This document shows, piece after piece, positions 35,933 through 43,711 of a stretch of 64,000 nucleotides of DNA. The stretch is from positions 496,001-560,000 of the forward strand of contig NC_009253.1 of the NCBI RefSeq assembly GCF_000016165.1, given 5' to 3'. The notes below the pieces were generated by a model, which worked only from the letters and a program-made list of their open reading frames with translations, was not told the origin of the DNA and did no database searches. A program made the position numbers and the translations under genes. How positions within the stretch are numbered: position 1 is the stretch's first letter; each line of letters opens with the position of its first letter. The DNA comes from Desulforamulus reducens MI-1 (GTDB lineage Bacteria; Bacillota; Desulfotomaculia; Desulfotomaculales; Desulfotomaculaceae).

Positions 35933-36610
35933 TTAAGCTGATTTTCTTAAATCGTTGGTAGGCACATCAAAGCTTAATACTTTGCGGTTGCAGGCTACTA
36001 CACAGCTGCCGCACTTAATGCAATCTGGATCTGTTAGTTGGCCGTTTTCATCCACGTTGGGAACAAGGCCCATTGGGCAGGCTTTGGTGCAAAGGCCACA
36101 GTTGGTGCATTTATCACTATTGATAAAGAGCGGCATTTTACCTTTACCGAACCAACTAGCCAATGTTCCCATAGGGCAAATATGGCACCAACTTCTGGGA
36201 TGAACTGTTAGGGCCAATAAAATACCCACAGCGGTGGTAATAGTCAGTAGACGTACAAAGGCCATACCCATACCGTACCAGTCGCCCCAAGCAAGGTAAA
36301 GCTGAGAGCCTAAAACGACGAATATTAAACCTAACATAAAGGAACGGAGCTTATTTGATCGCAACCAACTGGGAACTGGTTTTCCTTGATTAAACTTCTG
36401 GAAGAAAACATCATAGAAGGCACCTCGTGGACACATCCAGTCACACCAGGAGCGACCACTAAAGAAGGACATACCAACTGCCCCAATCATACATAATAAT
36501 AGAAGAAAACCCGCTGGTGGATAGACCCAACCGGCTCCAATTACTGCTGGTAACACGATCCAAGTTATAGCTTGCCTACGAACACGTTTTAATAGTGCTA
36601 TGTTTTTCAT
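35933..36610 (-). CDS. NapH/YccM-type membrane polyferredoxin
   Basis: The 225-residue protein has about four membrane spans, two CxxxCP motifs near the membrane (WCDWMCPRGAF, WCHICPMGTL) and two C-terminal 4Fe-4S motifs (CTNCGLCTKACPMG, CIKCGSCVVAC). This is the NapH/MauN/YccM/NosR-like layout of quinol-linked membrane electron carriers. ATG 36610 follows GAGGAGG by 7 bases. It stands alone, so the redox partner is unknown. Confidence 0.85.
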   Translation of the reverse strand: MKNIALLKRVRRQAITWIVLPAVIGAGWVYPPAGFLLLLCMIGAVGMSFFSGRSWCDWMCPRGAFYDVFFQKFNQGKPVPSWLRSNKLRSFMLGLIFVVLGSQLYLAWGDWYGMGMAFVRLLTITTAVGILLALTVHPRSWCHICPMGTLASWFGKGKMPLFINSDKCTNCGLCTKACPMGLVPNVDENGQLTDPDCIKCGSCVVACNRKVLSFDVPTNDLRKSA

Positions 36611-36708
36611 AGTACTACCTCCTCTTTGCAATTTGAATAATCATGATGATAATACTAATATAATTTATTTATATTACGCTGTCAATATTAAAATGCGTAA
36701 TAATATTA

Positions 36709-36724
36709 TGTCAAATATATGACA
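36709..36724. promoter_or_regulatory. candidate FNR/CRP-family palindrome
   Basis: TGTCA-N6-TGACA, a perfect inverted repeat about 99 bases upstream of the polyferredoxin start and 87 bases upstream of dut. A redox regulator would fit the polyferredoxin, but the match alone is weak. Confidence 0.4.
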
Positions 36725-36810
36725 ATTTTTTTTCCAAGTTAGAAGGGAAAAGTCCTATAGAATGTCGAAGTGATAAATATCACAAATCCTATTTTTTAGG
36801 GGTGTTATAG

Positions 36811-37380
36811 ATGCTGGAAACCTGTAAACGGTGCCGCTATGGGGTGGAGATTATCCGGGGAGACTACAAATGTGAGAAGCAGGAGATTAAAATTCCCAGA
36901 GATGAGGCGTTGTATCCTTTTAGGCGGTGTGAATTGTTTAGTTTTAAAAACTGCCTAGTTAAAATTAAAAAAATACATGAAAATGCAGAAATACCGAAAA
37001 AAGCCACTTCAGAGAGTGCTGGTTTTGATTTACATACAATAGAAAGCTTTACTATTTACCCCGGGGAGCATAAATCCGTGAGGACCGGCCTGGTTTTTGA
37101 GCTGCCACCTTCCTATGCTATGCTGGTATACCCCCGCAGTGGAAACGCTAAGAAACACGGAATTACATTAAGTAATGCAGTTGGTGTGGTGGACTCTGAC
37201 TATCGGGGCGAGGTTATGGTACTGCTGTACAATACAGGGGATCACGAGGTATCCTTTCAGGTAGGGGATAGAATTGCCCAGGCGATCATTCATGCATTGC
37301 CTGATATAGAATTAATTGAGTGTGAGGAACTCAGTGATACAAAAAGAGGTAAGGGTGGCTTTGGCAGTACTGGTCTATAA
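36811..37380 (+). CDS. dut: dUTP diphosphatase with N-terminal Cys-containing extension
   Basis: Residues about 50-189 form a complete trimeric dUTPase with motifs 1-5: SAGFDLH, PRSGNAKKHGI, GVVDSDYRGE, GDRIAQAII and RGKGGFGSTGL. It hydrolyses dUTP to dUMP. The first 47 residues are extra: CKRCRYG ... YKCEK ... RRCELFSF, with four or five cysteines like a small zinc ribbon. TAGGGGTG precedes the ATG at the start of the extension. Confidence 0.9.
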   Translation: MLETCKRCRYGVEIIRGDYKCEKQEIKIPRDEALYPFRRCELFSFKNCLVKIKKIHENAEIPKKATSESAGFDLHTIESFTIYPGEHKSVRTGLVFELPPSYAMLVYPRSGNAKKHGITLSNAVGVVDSDYRGEVMVLLYNTGDHEVSFQVGDRIAQAIIHALPDIELIECEELSDTKRGKGGFGSTGL

Positions 37381-37403
37381 TTTAATTATTTTTCAAAAAA
37401 CCC

Positions 37404-37432
37404 TTGCGAAAGCTGTCAAACTATGATATATT
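37404..37432 (+). promoter_or_regulatory. sigma-A promoter of tRNA cluster B
   Basis: TTGCGA (37404-37409) and TATATT (37427-37432), 17-base spacer, 17 bases before tRNA-Phe. Confidence 0.65.
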
Positions 37433-37449
37433 TTATAAGCGTTGACAGT

Positions 37450-37525
<76 letters not shown>

Positions 37526-37542
37526 TAATTAATTTTAAAAGT

Positions 37543-37617
37543 GCGGAAGTGGCTCAGTGGTAGAGCATCGCCTTGCCAAGGCGAGGGTCGCGGGTTCGAA
37601 TCCCGTCTTCCGCTCCA
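37543..37617 (+). tRNA. tRNA-Gly (GCC), cluster B
   Basis: Same sequence as the cluster A and C copies; CCA encoded. Confidence 0.95.
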
Positions 37618-37629
37618 TGTTCCATATTT

Positions 37630-37704
37630 GGCGGCATAGCCAAGTGGTAAGGCAGAGGACTGCAAATCCTTTATTCCCCAGTTCGAATCTGGGTGCCGCC
37701 TCCA
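37630..37704 (+). tRNA. tRNA-Cys (GCA), cluster B
   Basis: Anticodon GCA, CCA encoded; 75 nt, one longer than the cluster A copy because of an extra T in the variable region. Confidence 0.93.
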
Positions 37705-37715
37705 ATAAAAAATTT

Positions 37716-37748
37716 AAGCCATCTACTAATTAGTAGGTGGCTTTTTTA
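37716..37748 (+). terminator. terminator of tRNA cluster B
   Basis: AAGCCATCTACT pairs with AGTAGGTGGCTT (one G-T pair) around AATT, followed by T4-A. Confidence 0.85.
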
Positions 37749-37750
37749 CT

Positions 37751-37861
37751 ATATCAGAAAGTATAAAAACTTTCCGACTTGCATAAGGGTAACTAAGGCT
37801 TACGCCGTCGCCTAAAGGCTCTCGTGCCCTATAGGGTATGGCGTAAGCCAAGTTTTCTTTA
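37751..37861. repeat. dispersed intergenic repeat, copy 2
   Basis: Second copy of the element at 14757. The large stem is GGCTTACGCC (37797-37806) with GGCGTAAGCC (37840-37849). The loop is longer than in copy 1 and contains an extra mini-hairpin (TGCCCTATAGGGTA). Confidence 0.75.
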
Positions 37862-37865
37862 CATG

Positions 37866-38492
37866 CTAACGTTTTTTCCGTTTAGCTGGTCTACTCTTTT
37901 GGCTGGTAATTCGAGGTTGGTTGAACACTTCTGGAAGATAAGCAGTGGGTGCAGCGGCGGTAACTGATTCGTTGATTTCCTTTATAACCTTAGAAACAAT
38001 CTTTTGGTCTACGTTATTTTCTACCATGTCTATGGTGGAATCAAAAACTGGTAGTGTAGGCTTATGTTTGGGTCTTTCTGCTTTGATGATTTTAATGGGT
38101 GTCTTTACAGGTTCTTCGGTTTGTTGGTGCTTTTCAGGTTCTGATTTTTCAGGAGGAGAATAATTAGCAAGGGTAAGACCTGAAATTTGCATGTTTAGCG
38201 ATGTGGCTTGGGCCAGGGTTTCTTCCAGTGCTAAAACCTCTTCGGGAGTGCCCCCAATACCCAGGGCCTTGATGGCATCCTCTTTCATTAATCGAACCCA
38301 TTCGGCCACAACTTCCAGACCTTCCTGCAACTCCTTAAAACTTTTTTGAATTTGTTGTCCAATGTGTTTTTCAATTTCCTCCTGGCGGATGGAGAGGTTT
38401 AATACATCATTTCTTTCTGCTCTGGTTAATGAAGATAAGGGCTTGTCCAAACCCTTAATCCTATAAACAATTTGACGATACTCTTGGAACAC
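37866..38492 (-). CDS. hypothetical protein, 208 aa
   Basis: I do not recognise this protein. Residues 1-100 are helical and charged; the middle is Pro/Glu/Lys-rich and looks disordered; the tail is very basic (SRPAKRKKR). GTG 38492 is 9 bases after AGGGGG. Its upstream region shares a 22-base motif with the SBP gene at 29720. The gap 38551-38720 shows nothing else. Confidence 0.6.
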   Translation of the reverse strand: MFQEYRQIVYRIKGLDKPLSSLTRAERNDVLNLSIRQEEIEKHIGQQIQKSFKELQEGLEVVAEWVRLMKEDAIKALGIGGTPEEVLALEETLAQATSLNMQISGLTLANYSPPEKSEPEKHQQTEEPVKTPIKIIKAERPKHKPTLPVFDSTIDMVENNVDQKIVSKVIKEINESVTAAAPTAYLPEVFNQPRITSQKSRPAKRKKR

Positions 38493-38526
38493 TGAACAAT
38501 ACCCCCTATGCTGTTTTAATAAATTA

Positions 38527-38552
38527 TTTCTCTAATGAAATGTAAAATCCTT
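38527..38552 (-). promoter_or_regulatory. conserved leader motif, copy 2
   Basis: On the minus strand TAATTGGAAGGATTTTACAT followed by TT, about 40-60 bases before GTG 38492; differs from copy 1 (31335) at one of 22 positions. Confidence 0.4.
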
Positions 38553-38726
38553 CCAATTAAATAAAAAACAGTAAATAATTCCCATAAAAAACATAGGATT
38601 TAAGTTGTGTATAACGTAAGTGAAAAGGAATCCTTCTCGAAGAAATTTAGTGAGTAATGTAAAACTAATGGCAGTAGGTGCTATTGTTTTTCTCAAAAAA
38701 TTCATTGGTTAACCATAACTTGGTTG

Positions 38727-38756
38727 TTGACTTGTCTATACTCCATATGCTATATT
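38727..38756 (+). promoter_or_regulatory. sigma-A promoter of tRNA cluster C
   Basis: TTGACT (38727-38732) and TATATT (38751-38756), 18-base spacer, 25 bases before tRNA-Gly. Confidence 0.75.
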
Positions 38757-38780
38757 ATTAATCGTCGGTAGGACATCTGT

Positions 38781-38855
38781 GCGGAAGTGGCTCAGTGGTA
38801 GAGCATCGCCTTGCCAAGGCGAGGGTCGCGGGTTCGAATCCCGTCTTCCGCTCCA
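38781..38855 (+). tRNA. tRNA-Gly (GCC), cluster C
   Basis: Third identical tRNA-Gly(GCC) gene; CCA encoded. Confidence 0.95.
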
Positions 38856-38864
38856 TTAAATTTT

Positions 38865-38941
38865 GGAGCTGTGGTGTAGTGGCCTAACATGCCTGCCTGT
38901 CACGCAGGAGAACGCGGGTTCGACTCCCGTCAGCTCCGCCA
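38865..38941 (+). tRNA. tRNA-Asp (GTC), cluster C
   Basis: Second identical tRNA-Asp(GTC) gene; CCA encoded. Confidence 0.95.
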
Positions 38942-38963
38942 ATAAGATATCAAAACAGATGTA

Positions 38964-38992
38964 TTGACAAAAACCACCCTATTTGGTATATT
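38964..38992 (+). promoter_or_regulatory. sigma-A promoter of tRNA-Leu
   Basis: TTGACA (38964-38969) and TATATT (38987-38992), 17-base spacer, 20 bases before the tRNA. Confidence 0.82.
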
Positions 38993-39012
38993 AAATAAGC
39001 TGAATAATACAT

Positions 39013-39099
39013 GCCCGGGTGGCGGAATAGGCAGACGCACAGGACTTAAAATCCTGCGGTTTCACGACCGTGCCGGTTCGACCCCGGCTCCGGGCACCA
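39013..39099 (+). tRNA. tRNA-Leu (TAA), probable attachment site
   Basis: 87-nt cloverleaf with a long variable arm, anticodon TAA and encoded CCA. An integrase gene ends 38 bases downstream and points toward it, so the tRNA 3' end is the likely att site. I could not find a second copy of the tRNA 3' end in the window. Confidence 0.95.
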
Positions 39100-39124
39100 A
39101 GTAAATCAAGGTTTCACATGAATT

Positions 39125-39157
39125 AGGTCAGTGTATATCACTGGCCTTTTCTCTTTT
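39125..39157. terminator. terminator between tRNA-Leu and the integrase gene
   Basis: GGTCAGTG/CACTGGCC stem with a TATAT loop, then TTTTCTCTTTT on the plus strand. It overlaps the last codons of the integrase gene. Confidence 0.75.
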
Positions 39158-40289
39158 CGGTGCCGAATCGGTGCCCGTATATCTCTTCGAGCTTTTCGGC
39201 GATCTCATTTTGCATGCTGGGAATTAGGTGAGAGTAAACATCTAAAGTTAAACTTATGGTTTGGTGTCCCAGGCGTTCCTGTACTTTTTTAGGGTTAATA
39301 TTTTCAGCTAGAAGTAAGGTGGCGTGGAAGTGCCTTAAATCATGAAAGCGCAGGCCCGAAAGGCCAATTTTATCAACCAGAGCTTTAAAGCGATGGCTGA
39401 CGGTGCCGGGGTCGGCTGGTGTGCCATCGGGTCTTGGGAATACTAGGTCGTGGTCCTGATATAGGTGCCCAAGCTTAAACCGCTCCTCCAGCTGTTTTTT
39501 ACGATGGTCTTTTAGTAAGTTAGTTAAGAAATGAGGAATAATGATTTGTCGTCGGCTTTTCTTGGATTTTGGTTCGGTAAAAAATTTTCCCTTGTCGGGC
39601 AGCCTTTGCAAAGTATTTCGTACATAGAGAAGGTTTTTGTCAAAGTCGAGGTCTTGCCAACGTAAGCCAAGAAGTTCGCCTCTTCTCATACCGGTGAATA
39701 CTGCTGAGATGATGATTATGTGGTCGGGGTGGTCTTTGGATGCCTGGATCATCCGGTCGATATTTGATAGGTCTGGCAGCTCGATTTCTTTTTGTTTGTT
39801 CTTAGGCGCCTGTACCGCATCTGCTGGGTTCCGGTTGAGCAGTTGCCATTGGACTGCGTGGGAGAGTGCTTCTTTTAATACCCGGTGATGGTATTGAACG
39901 GTTCTATTCGATAAGGTTTGCAGTTTTTGGGAGTAGTACCGTTGCAGATGCATGGGCTGAAGCTTTTCGATAATAATGGACCCGATGGATGGTATGATGT
40001 GCTTTTCGACTATTTTGCTGTAAGAGTAGTAGGTGGTAGGTGCCAGATTTGGTTTGCCGTAGTCTTCTAGCCAGCGTAGCATATAATCACCCAAACAGGT
40101 TTTAGATGGTTCGATATACTGGCCTGTCTCATATTCGGCTATGAGGCGGGCCATTTCCTTTTCTGCTTCTTTCTTTGTACCCTTAAAACCTCTCACCATT
40201 CGCTTCCGTTTGTTGGTTATGGGGTCTTTCCCCAGGTCAATAATAATTGTCCAAGAACTCTTGTGCCGCTTTTCTAAATGGCCGGGCAT
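39138..40289 (-). CDS. tyrosine-recombinase integrase
   Basis: This 383-residue phage-type integrase has an N-terminal arm-binding AP2-like domain (SSWTIIIDLGKDP), a SAM-like core-binding domain and a catalytic domain with Arg202/203 (TGMRRGE), Lys around 241, His316/Arg319 (HDLRH), His342 (LGHQT) and Tyr352 (VYSH). All catalytic residues are present. It lies beside tRNA-Leu and defines the left end of the element. AGGAGG precedes the ATG. Confidence 0.93.
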   Translation of the reverse strand: MPGHLEKRHKSSWTIIIDLGKDPITNKRKRMVRGFKGTKKEAEKEMARLIAEYETGQYIEPSKTCLGDYMLRWLEDYGKPNLAPTTYYSYSKIVEKHIIPSIGSIIIEKLQPMHLQRYYSQKLQTLSNRTVQYHHRVLKEALSHAVQWQLLNRNPADAVQAPKNKQKEIELPDLSNIDRMIQASKDHPDHIIIISAVFTGMRRGELLGLRWQDLDFDKNLLYVRNTLQRLPDKGKFFTEPKSKKSRRQIIIPHFLTNLLKDHRKKQLEERFKLGHLYQDHDLVFPRPDGTPADPGTVSHRFKALVDKIGLSGLRFHDLRHFHATLLLAENINPKKVQERLGHQTISLTLDVYSHLIPSMQNEIAEKLEEIYGHRFGTEKRKGQ

Positions 40290-40290
40290 A

Positions 40291-40713
40291 TCATCCCTCC
40301 TGTTTTAAAAGTTTCAACCTAAACCGCAGCAGCTGCTTAGTGACATTAAAATGGTCTGCTAATTCTTCTTTTTGAATTCCTTTGTCAATCGCATGCCGTA
40401 GTGCTGTGGCTGGGATTAAGTAATTAGCGGCCCAACGCAAAGCCTGATCTTCTGACTTGCTTAGCAACAGGCGGTTAGCGTAATGAAAGTATGTTCTGGG
40501 TGTGGCATAACCGGCGGTGGTGAAGTGATGACCTAGTTCCTCTGCCAAAATGCACCGAAGGCTTCTCGGGTTTTGGGATAAGGAAACGTCCAGGCCGATG
40601 ACCGGCGGCATGCCCTCTAAACAGGTATAGACTGCCAATAGCGGAGGGGCAAACTCCCAATATTCAATTTTTATTCTTTCCTGAGCCGCAAGTTCAAATA
40701 GTCTGTCAGGCAT
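40291..40713 (-). CDS. ImmA/IrrE-type metallopeptidase
   Basis: This protein belongs to the family that cleaves phage/ICE repressors to induce excision. The zinc helix reads LAEELGHHFTT, so the first His of a classical HExxH is Glu (EELGHH), a variant I recall from phage members. It follows the repressor gene directly. ATG 40713 has GGAG 7 bases upstream; an upstream ATG at 40731 overlaps the repressor stop (TAATG) and is the alternative start. Confidence 0.78.
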   Translation of the reverse strand: MPDRLFELAAQERIKIEYWEFAPPLLAVYTCLEGMPPVIGLDVSLSQNPRSLRCILAEELGHHFTTAGYATPRTYFHYANRLLLSKSEDQALRWAANYLIPATALRHAIDKGIQKEELADHFNVTKQLLRFRLKLLKQEG

Positions 40714-40730
40714 AGATCCTCTCCGTTGCA

Positions 40731-41033
40731 TTAATGGTCTTTTTTGTATTTGCGCATTAGGTAATCGATGAAATCCTCTAGGCTGCGCTGGGCTTCTGGG
40801 GGTAACTCTTTCATAGGGTCAAACTTTTGTTGTCCAGCTAGGGCGCTGAGTTCGATGAGTTTGTCCACTGGTGTGGGATCGTCGGTGCGTCCTAGCATAT
40901 AATCTGTAGTCACCTTGAAAAAATCGGCAATTTTTTTTAGTGTTTCAAAATCCGGTTCCCTCGAACCTTGTTCATAGTTACTAACCTGGCCGCGAGTAAA
41001 ACCGAGCTGTTGGGCCAGCTGTTCTTGTGTCAA
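40731..41033 (-). CDS. XRE-family repressor, apparently shortened N-terminus
   Basis: The HTH (LTQEQLAQQLGFTRGQVSNYEQGSREPDFETLKKIADFF) is complete in helices 2-5, but the usual first helix has no start codon. The TTG used here sits just before the HTH, and the frame upstream reads LRSTLLAKHE after a TAG stop. Either translation starts at TTG 41033 or a CTG upstream, or the gene was trimmed by a deletion. The role is control of the element, divergent from the HTH gene at 41100. Confidence 0.7.
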   Translation of the reverse strand: MTQEQLAQQLGFTRGQVSNYEQGSREPDFETLKKIADFFKVTTDYMLGRTDDPTPVDKLIELSALAGQQKFDPMKELPPEAQRSLEDFIDYLMRKYKKDH

Positions 41034-41099
41034 TTCATGCTTTGCCAGCAGTGTGGAACGAAGCTAAGGTATCAGAAACCCATTCCCCTGGGGGAGCCA

Positions 41100-41288
41100 G
41101 TGATACCCATAAAGCAGTTTCCACCTGTTTTAACAGTGAAGGAAGTTGCCGAACTTTTAAGGGTTTCTCGTTCTACCGTTTATGAGCTAATTAAGCAGGG
41201 GGAGCTACCCTACTTTCAAATTGGGAATAAGAAGAGATTTCAAACTGAACAAATTCTACAGTGGGTTGCTAGAAGGGAAGAAAGATAA
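41100..41288 (+). CDS. excisionase-like helix-turn-helix protein
   Basis: The 62-residue protein is almost entirely one MerR/HTH_17-type domain (LTVKEVAELLRVSRSTVYELIKQGELPYFQIGNKKRFQTEQILQWV is its span), typical of Xis/AlpA-like regulators. GTG 41100 follows GGGGG by 5 bases. Only 66 bases separate it from the divergent repressor. Confidence 0.72.
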   Translation: MIPIKQFPPVLTVKEVAELLRVSRSTVYELIKQGELPYFQIGNKKRFQTEQILQWVARREER

Positions 41289-41300
41289 GGGGGTGGGGCT

Positions 41301-41468
41301 GTGAAAAGGGCTTTTTTTATAGGAAAAGCCGGGGAATTTGTGTTGTTTTTACGTAGTATGAACCAGTTCCTAAGAATTCGAACCAGGTGTACCCACTGGT
41401 GGGAATCGGGGCGGTCCTACGGTATGGCTCAGGTGGAACCTGATGATTTTAAAAGGGAGGCGGTTTAG
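41301..41468 (+). CDS. hypothetical phage-type protein, 55 aa
   Basis: GTG 41301 after GGGGTGGGG opens a 55-codon frame whose stop TAG directly abuts the next start (TAGGTG). It is basic, with RIRTRCTHWWESGRS in the centre. Unrecognised, but the tight packing supports it. Confidence 0.5.
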   Translation: MKRAFFIGKAGEFVLFLRSMNQFLRIRTRCTHWWESGRSYGMAQVEPDDFKREAV

Positions 41469-41741
41469 GTGTTAAAGGTAAACGTAGCGTTGGCAAATTT
41501 GCATGAGGCTTTGCAAGCGTGTGGGCTGGGTGAGGCGAAGGTGGTCATTAGCTGCCACAATCTTACACCGGGGGACAGCCAGATTAAGGCGAAGGAGCTG
41601 GCGGTCAGCGGTTTTGGGGAGCGGTTGGTGGAGGAGAACCAAGTTCACCGCTATAGTCATCGGCCCGGTGGTTTTTCCTGGCTGCAGTTGGAGGAGGAGC
41701 GGGCCAAGATCAACTTCTTTTATAACTTGAACAGTTTCTAG
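41469..41741 (+). CDS. hypothetical phage-type protein, 90 aa
   Basis: I do not recognise this protein. GTG 41469 immediately follows the previous stop, with GGGAGG 8 bases upstream. The next gene follows after 24 bases. Confidence 0.6.
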   Translation: MLKVNVALANLHEALQACGLGEAKVVISCHNLTPGDSQIKAKELAVSGFGERLVEENQVHRYSHRPGGFSWLQLEEERAKINFFYNLNSF

Positions 41742-41765
41742 TTAGTGAGTAAGGAGGTTTTTTCA

Positions 41766-42935
41766 ATGGCTGTGAAGTTTCATCGGGCACAGCGGAAGAA
41801 AGCAAAATTACGGTTGGGCATTGCGGGACCCGCTGGCAGCGGCAAGTCCTTCTCGGCTCTGCAGATGGCCTTTGGTCTGGGTGGGCCAGTGGCCATGATT
41901 GATACCGAGCGGGGGTCTGGGGAGTTGTACTGTCACCTGGGGGAATATGATGTTTGCACCCTGGAGGCACCCTTTACGCCGGAGAAGTATGTGGAGGCCA
42001 TCAAGTCAGCCGAGGCAGCGGGCTATGGGGTGATTATCATTGACAGTCTGACCCACGCCTGGGCTGGTACTGGTGGGGTGCTAGATATCCACGGCTATGC
42101 TGCGGACAAGTCCGGCAATTCTTGGACCGCCTGGCGGCAGGTGACGCCCCGGCACAATGACCTGGTGGATGCACTGCTGCAGAGCAAGTGCCATATTATT
42201 GCCACCCTGCGGTCTAAGATGGAGCATATCCAGACCACGGAAAACGGGAAAACGGTCATTAAGAAGGTGGGGCTGAACCCCATACAGCGGGACGGGATGG
42301 AGTATGAAATGACCGTCTTTTTGGAAATAGACCACTCCCACATGGCCAGTGCCAGCAAAGACCGCACCGGGTTGTTTGATGGGCAGGTGTTTAAGCCAAA
42401 CCGGGAAACGGGCCAAAAGTTATTGGCTTGGCTGGAGAGTGGTGTACCACAGGAGGCTGTTCAGGCAGGCAGTGGCTTAGGGGGTGCTGCATCGGTTGGA
42501 CATGTTTCTACTGGTGGACATGGGGAAGGTACTGCTAAGCTGGGCAGCCGGCAGGAAAGTCTGGGACTTACCACAGCCGGGGCCAATGGGGCAGCCACAA
42601 AGGGGCCAGAGCTTAACAGCACAGCAGGCAGAGAGGTTACCGGGAGCAAGACAGTGGGGCAGGGGGCTGAGGTGATTGATTTTCCACCTGCTGGACCCCT
42701 TGTGGCACAGGGGCCTGGTAGTGAGGCATGGGAAGCTCTGTATGGTGGCACTGGTAAAGAGGCAACCCAGTCCAGTCAAACTGCAGCAAGAGGCCAGGGC
42801 AAGGGCAAAGGCAAAGCCCAAGAACCGAAACCACCTGTCAGCAGCCATCAGGAAGAAGACCCCTTTTGGAGTTCCCTGGATACCCTAACACCTCCCCCGG
42901 CTAGGGCTGCTGGCGGTAAAAGGAGGCTCTTTTAG
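41766..42935 (+). CDS. Sak4-like phage AAA/RecA-type ATPase
   Basis: The 389-residue protein has a Walker A (GPAGSGKSFSALQ, about residue 20), MIDTERGSGELY, and a Walker B (YGVIIIDSLTHAW). These features define RadA/RecA-like single-strand annealing ATPases (Sak4 group) of phages, used in recombination-dependent replication. After residue 230 the tail is a Gly/Ala/Ser-rich linker ending in RAAGGKRRLF, which may bind a partner. GGAGG precedes ATG 41766. Confidence 0.75.
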   Translation: MAVKFHRAQRKKAKLRLGIAGPAGSGKSFSALQMAFGLGGPVAMIDTERGSGELYCHLGEYDVCTLEAPFTPEKYVEAIKSAEAAGYGVIIIDSLTHAWAGTGGVLDIHGYAADKSGNSWTAWRQVTPRHNDLVDALLQSKCHIIATLRSKMEHIQTTENGKTVIKKVGLNPIQRDGMEYEMTVFLEIDHSHMASASKDRTGLFDGQVFKPNRETGQKLLAWLESGVPQEAVQAGSGLGGAASVGHVSTGGHGEGTAKLGSRQESLGLTTAGANGAATKGPELNSTAGREVTGSKTVGQGAEVIDFPPAGPLVAQGPGSEAWEALYGGTGKEATQSSQTAARGQGKGKGKAQEPKPPVSSHQEEDPFWSSLDTLTPPPARAAGGKRRLF

Positions 42936-43153
42936 TGGGGTACACGGAACACAGCTTGTTTCCTAGAGAGAACCCAGAGTTGGCCGGAGTTTGTTTTCAA
43001 GGTGTTTTACAGGTGCTGGAAAAGGAACGACAACGGCGGGGTCAGGACTATCGAAATGAATTACCCACTGGCCAGAGAAAAGTGCAGGAGATTGAGGAGG
43101 CCATCGGACAGTTAAAGGTGCTGTACCGGTTGGCGGTGGAGCCTAGAAAATAA
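42935..43153 (+). CDS. hypothetical protein, 72 aa
   Basis: GTG 42935 overlaps the previous stop (TAGTG). Helical and charged, unrecognised. Probably translationally coupled to the ATPase gene. Confidence 0.6.
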   Translation: MGYTEHSLFPRENPELAGVCFQGVLQVLEKERQRRGQDYRNELPTGQRKVQEIEEAIGQLKVLYRLAVEPRK

Positions 43154-43230
43154 AGAAAGCCGCTTGGTCGGGAACTTCCCTGCCAGGCGGCACACAAAAT
43201 ATCTCAAATATTATTATGGAGGCTTGACCC

Positions 43231-43362
43231 ATGAAAATCAAGAAGCTAGGGGTACAAAATTTCCGTAATCATATAGATACTGATTTGTTGCTAGATAAGG
43301 TGAATTTTTTTATCGGCCATAACAATGCCGGGAAATCCACCATATTGGCTGCCCTGGTGTAG
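43231..43362 (+). pseudogene. 5' remnant of an SMC/RecF-like ATPase gene
   Basis: ATG 43231, 8 bases after TGGAGG, begins a 43-residue peptide with the classic N-terminus KIKKLGVQNFRNH and a Walker A (GHNNAGKST), then stops at TAG 43360. Nothing resembling the rest of the protein follows; the sequence passes straight into the end of a HEPN gene on the other strand. It is a truncated fragment. Confidence 0.75.
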
Positions 43363-43711
43363 AAATTCGCCGACAACTGAATAACCCCGCTCCCATCTGC
43401 CGGTCAGACTTCGGGTGCGGGGTGCTCAGTTTCACGTTAGAACGCAAATCAAAGACTTTGGTGATGGTTTTAGAAGCCTTTTTGCTAAGAAGGTTTGTCT
43501 TGATAAACTCCCGATTAAACAAAGAAATGACGCCGCTATGCTTGGGGGAATCTAGCTCTCTGGTGGCCAACAAGGCCCGGATGGCATAGAAGGCAGCGTA
43601 ATAATAACGGTTGATGGCACTGGCAAAGGAATCCCTTTCTAACAACAACTCTGCATCCTCAAAGGTCTTTTCGGCCTTCTCCAGCCGCCAGAGAACCAGG
43701 TCTTTAATCAT
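43310..43711 (-). pseudogene. HEPN-domain protein (toxin of MNT-HEPN pair), C-terminus replaced
   Basis: Residues 1-95 are a normal HEPN domain (AINRYYYAAFYAIRALLA ... SPKHSGVISLFNREF). The end of the domain, where family members carry the RNase-like RxxxxH motif, is missing. The frame instead continues into a foreign basic tail after LRSNVKLSTPHPK that overlaps the antisense of the ATPase remnant. Probably inactive. It overlaps the upstream antitoxin gene by four bases. Confidence 0.72.
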
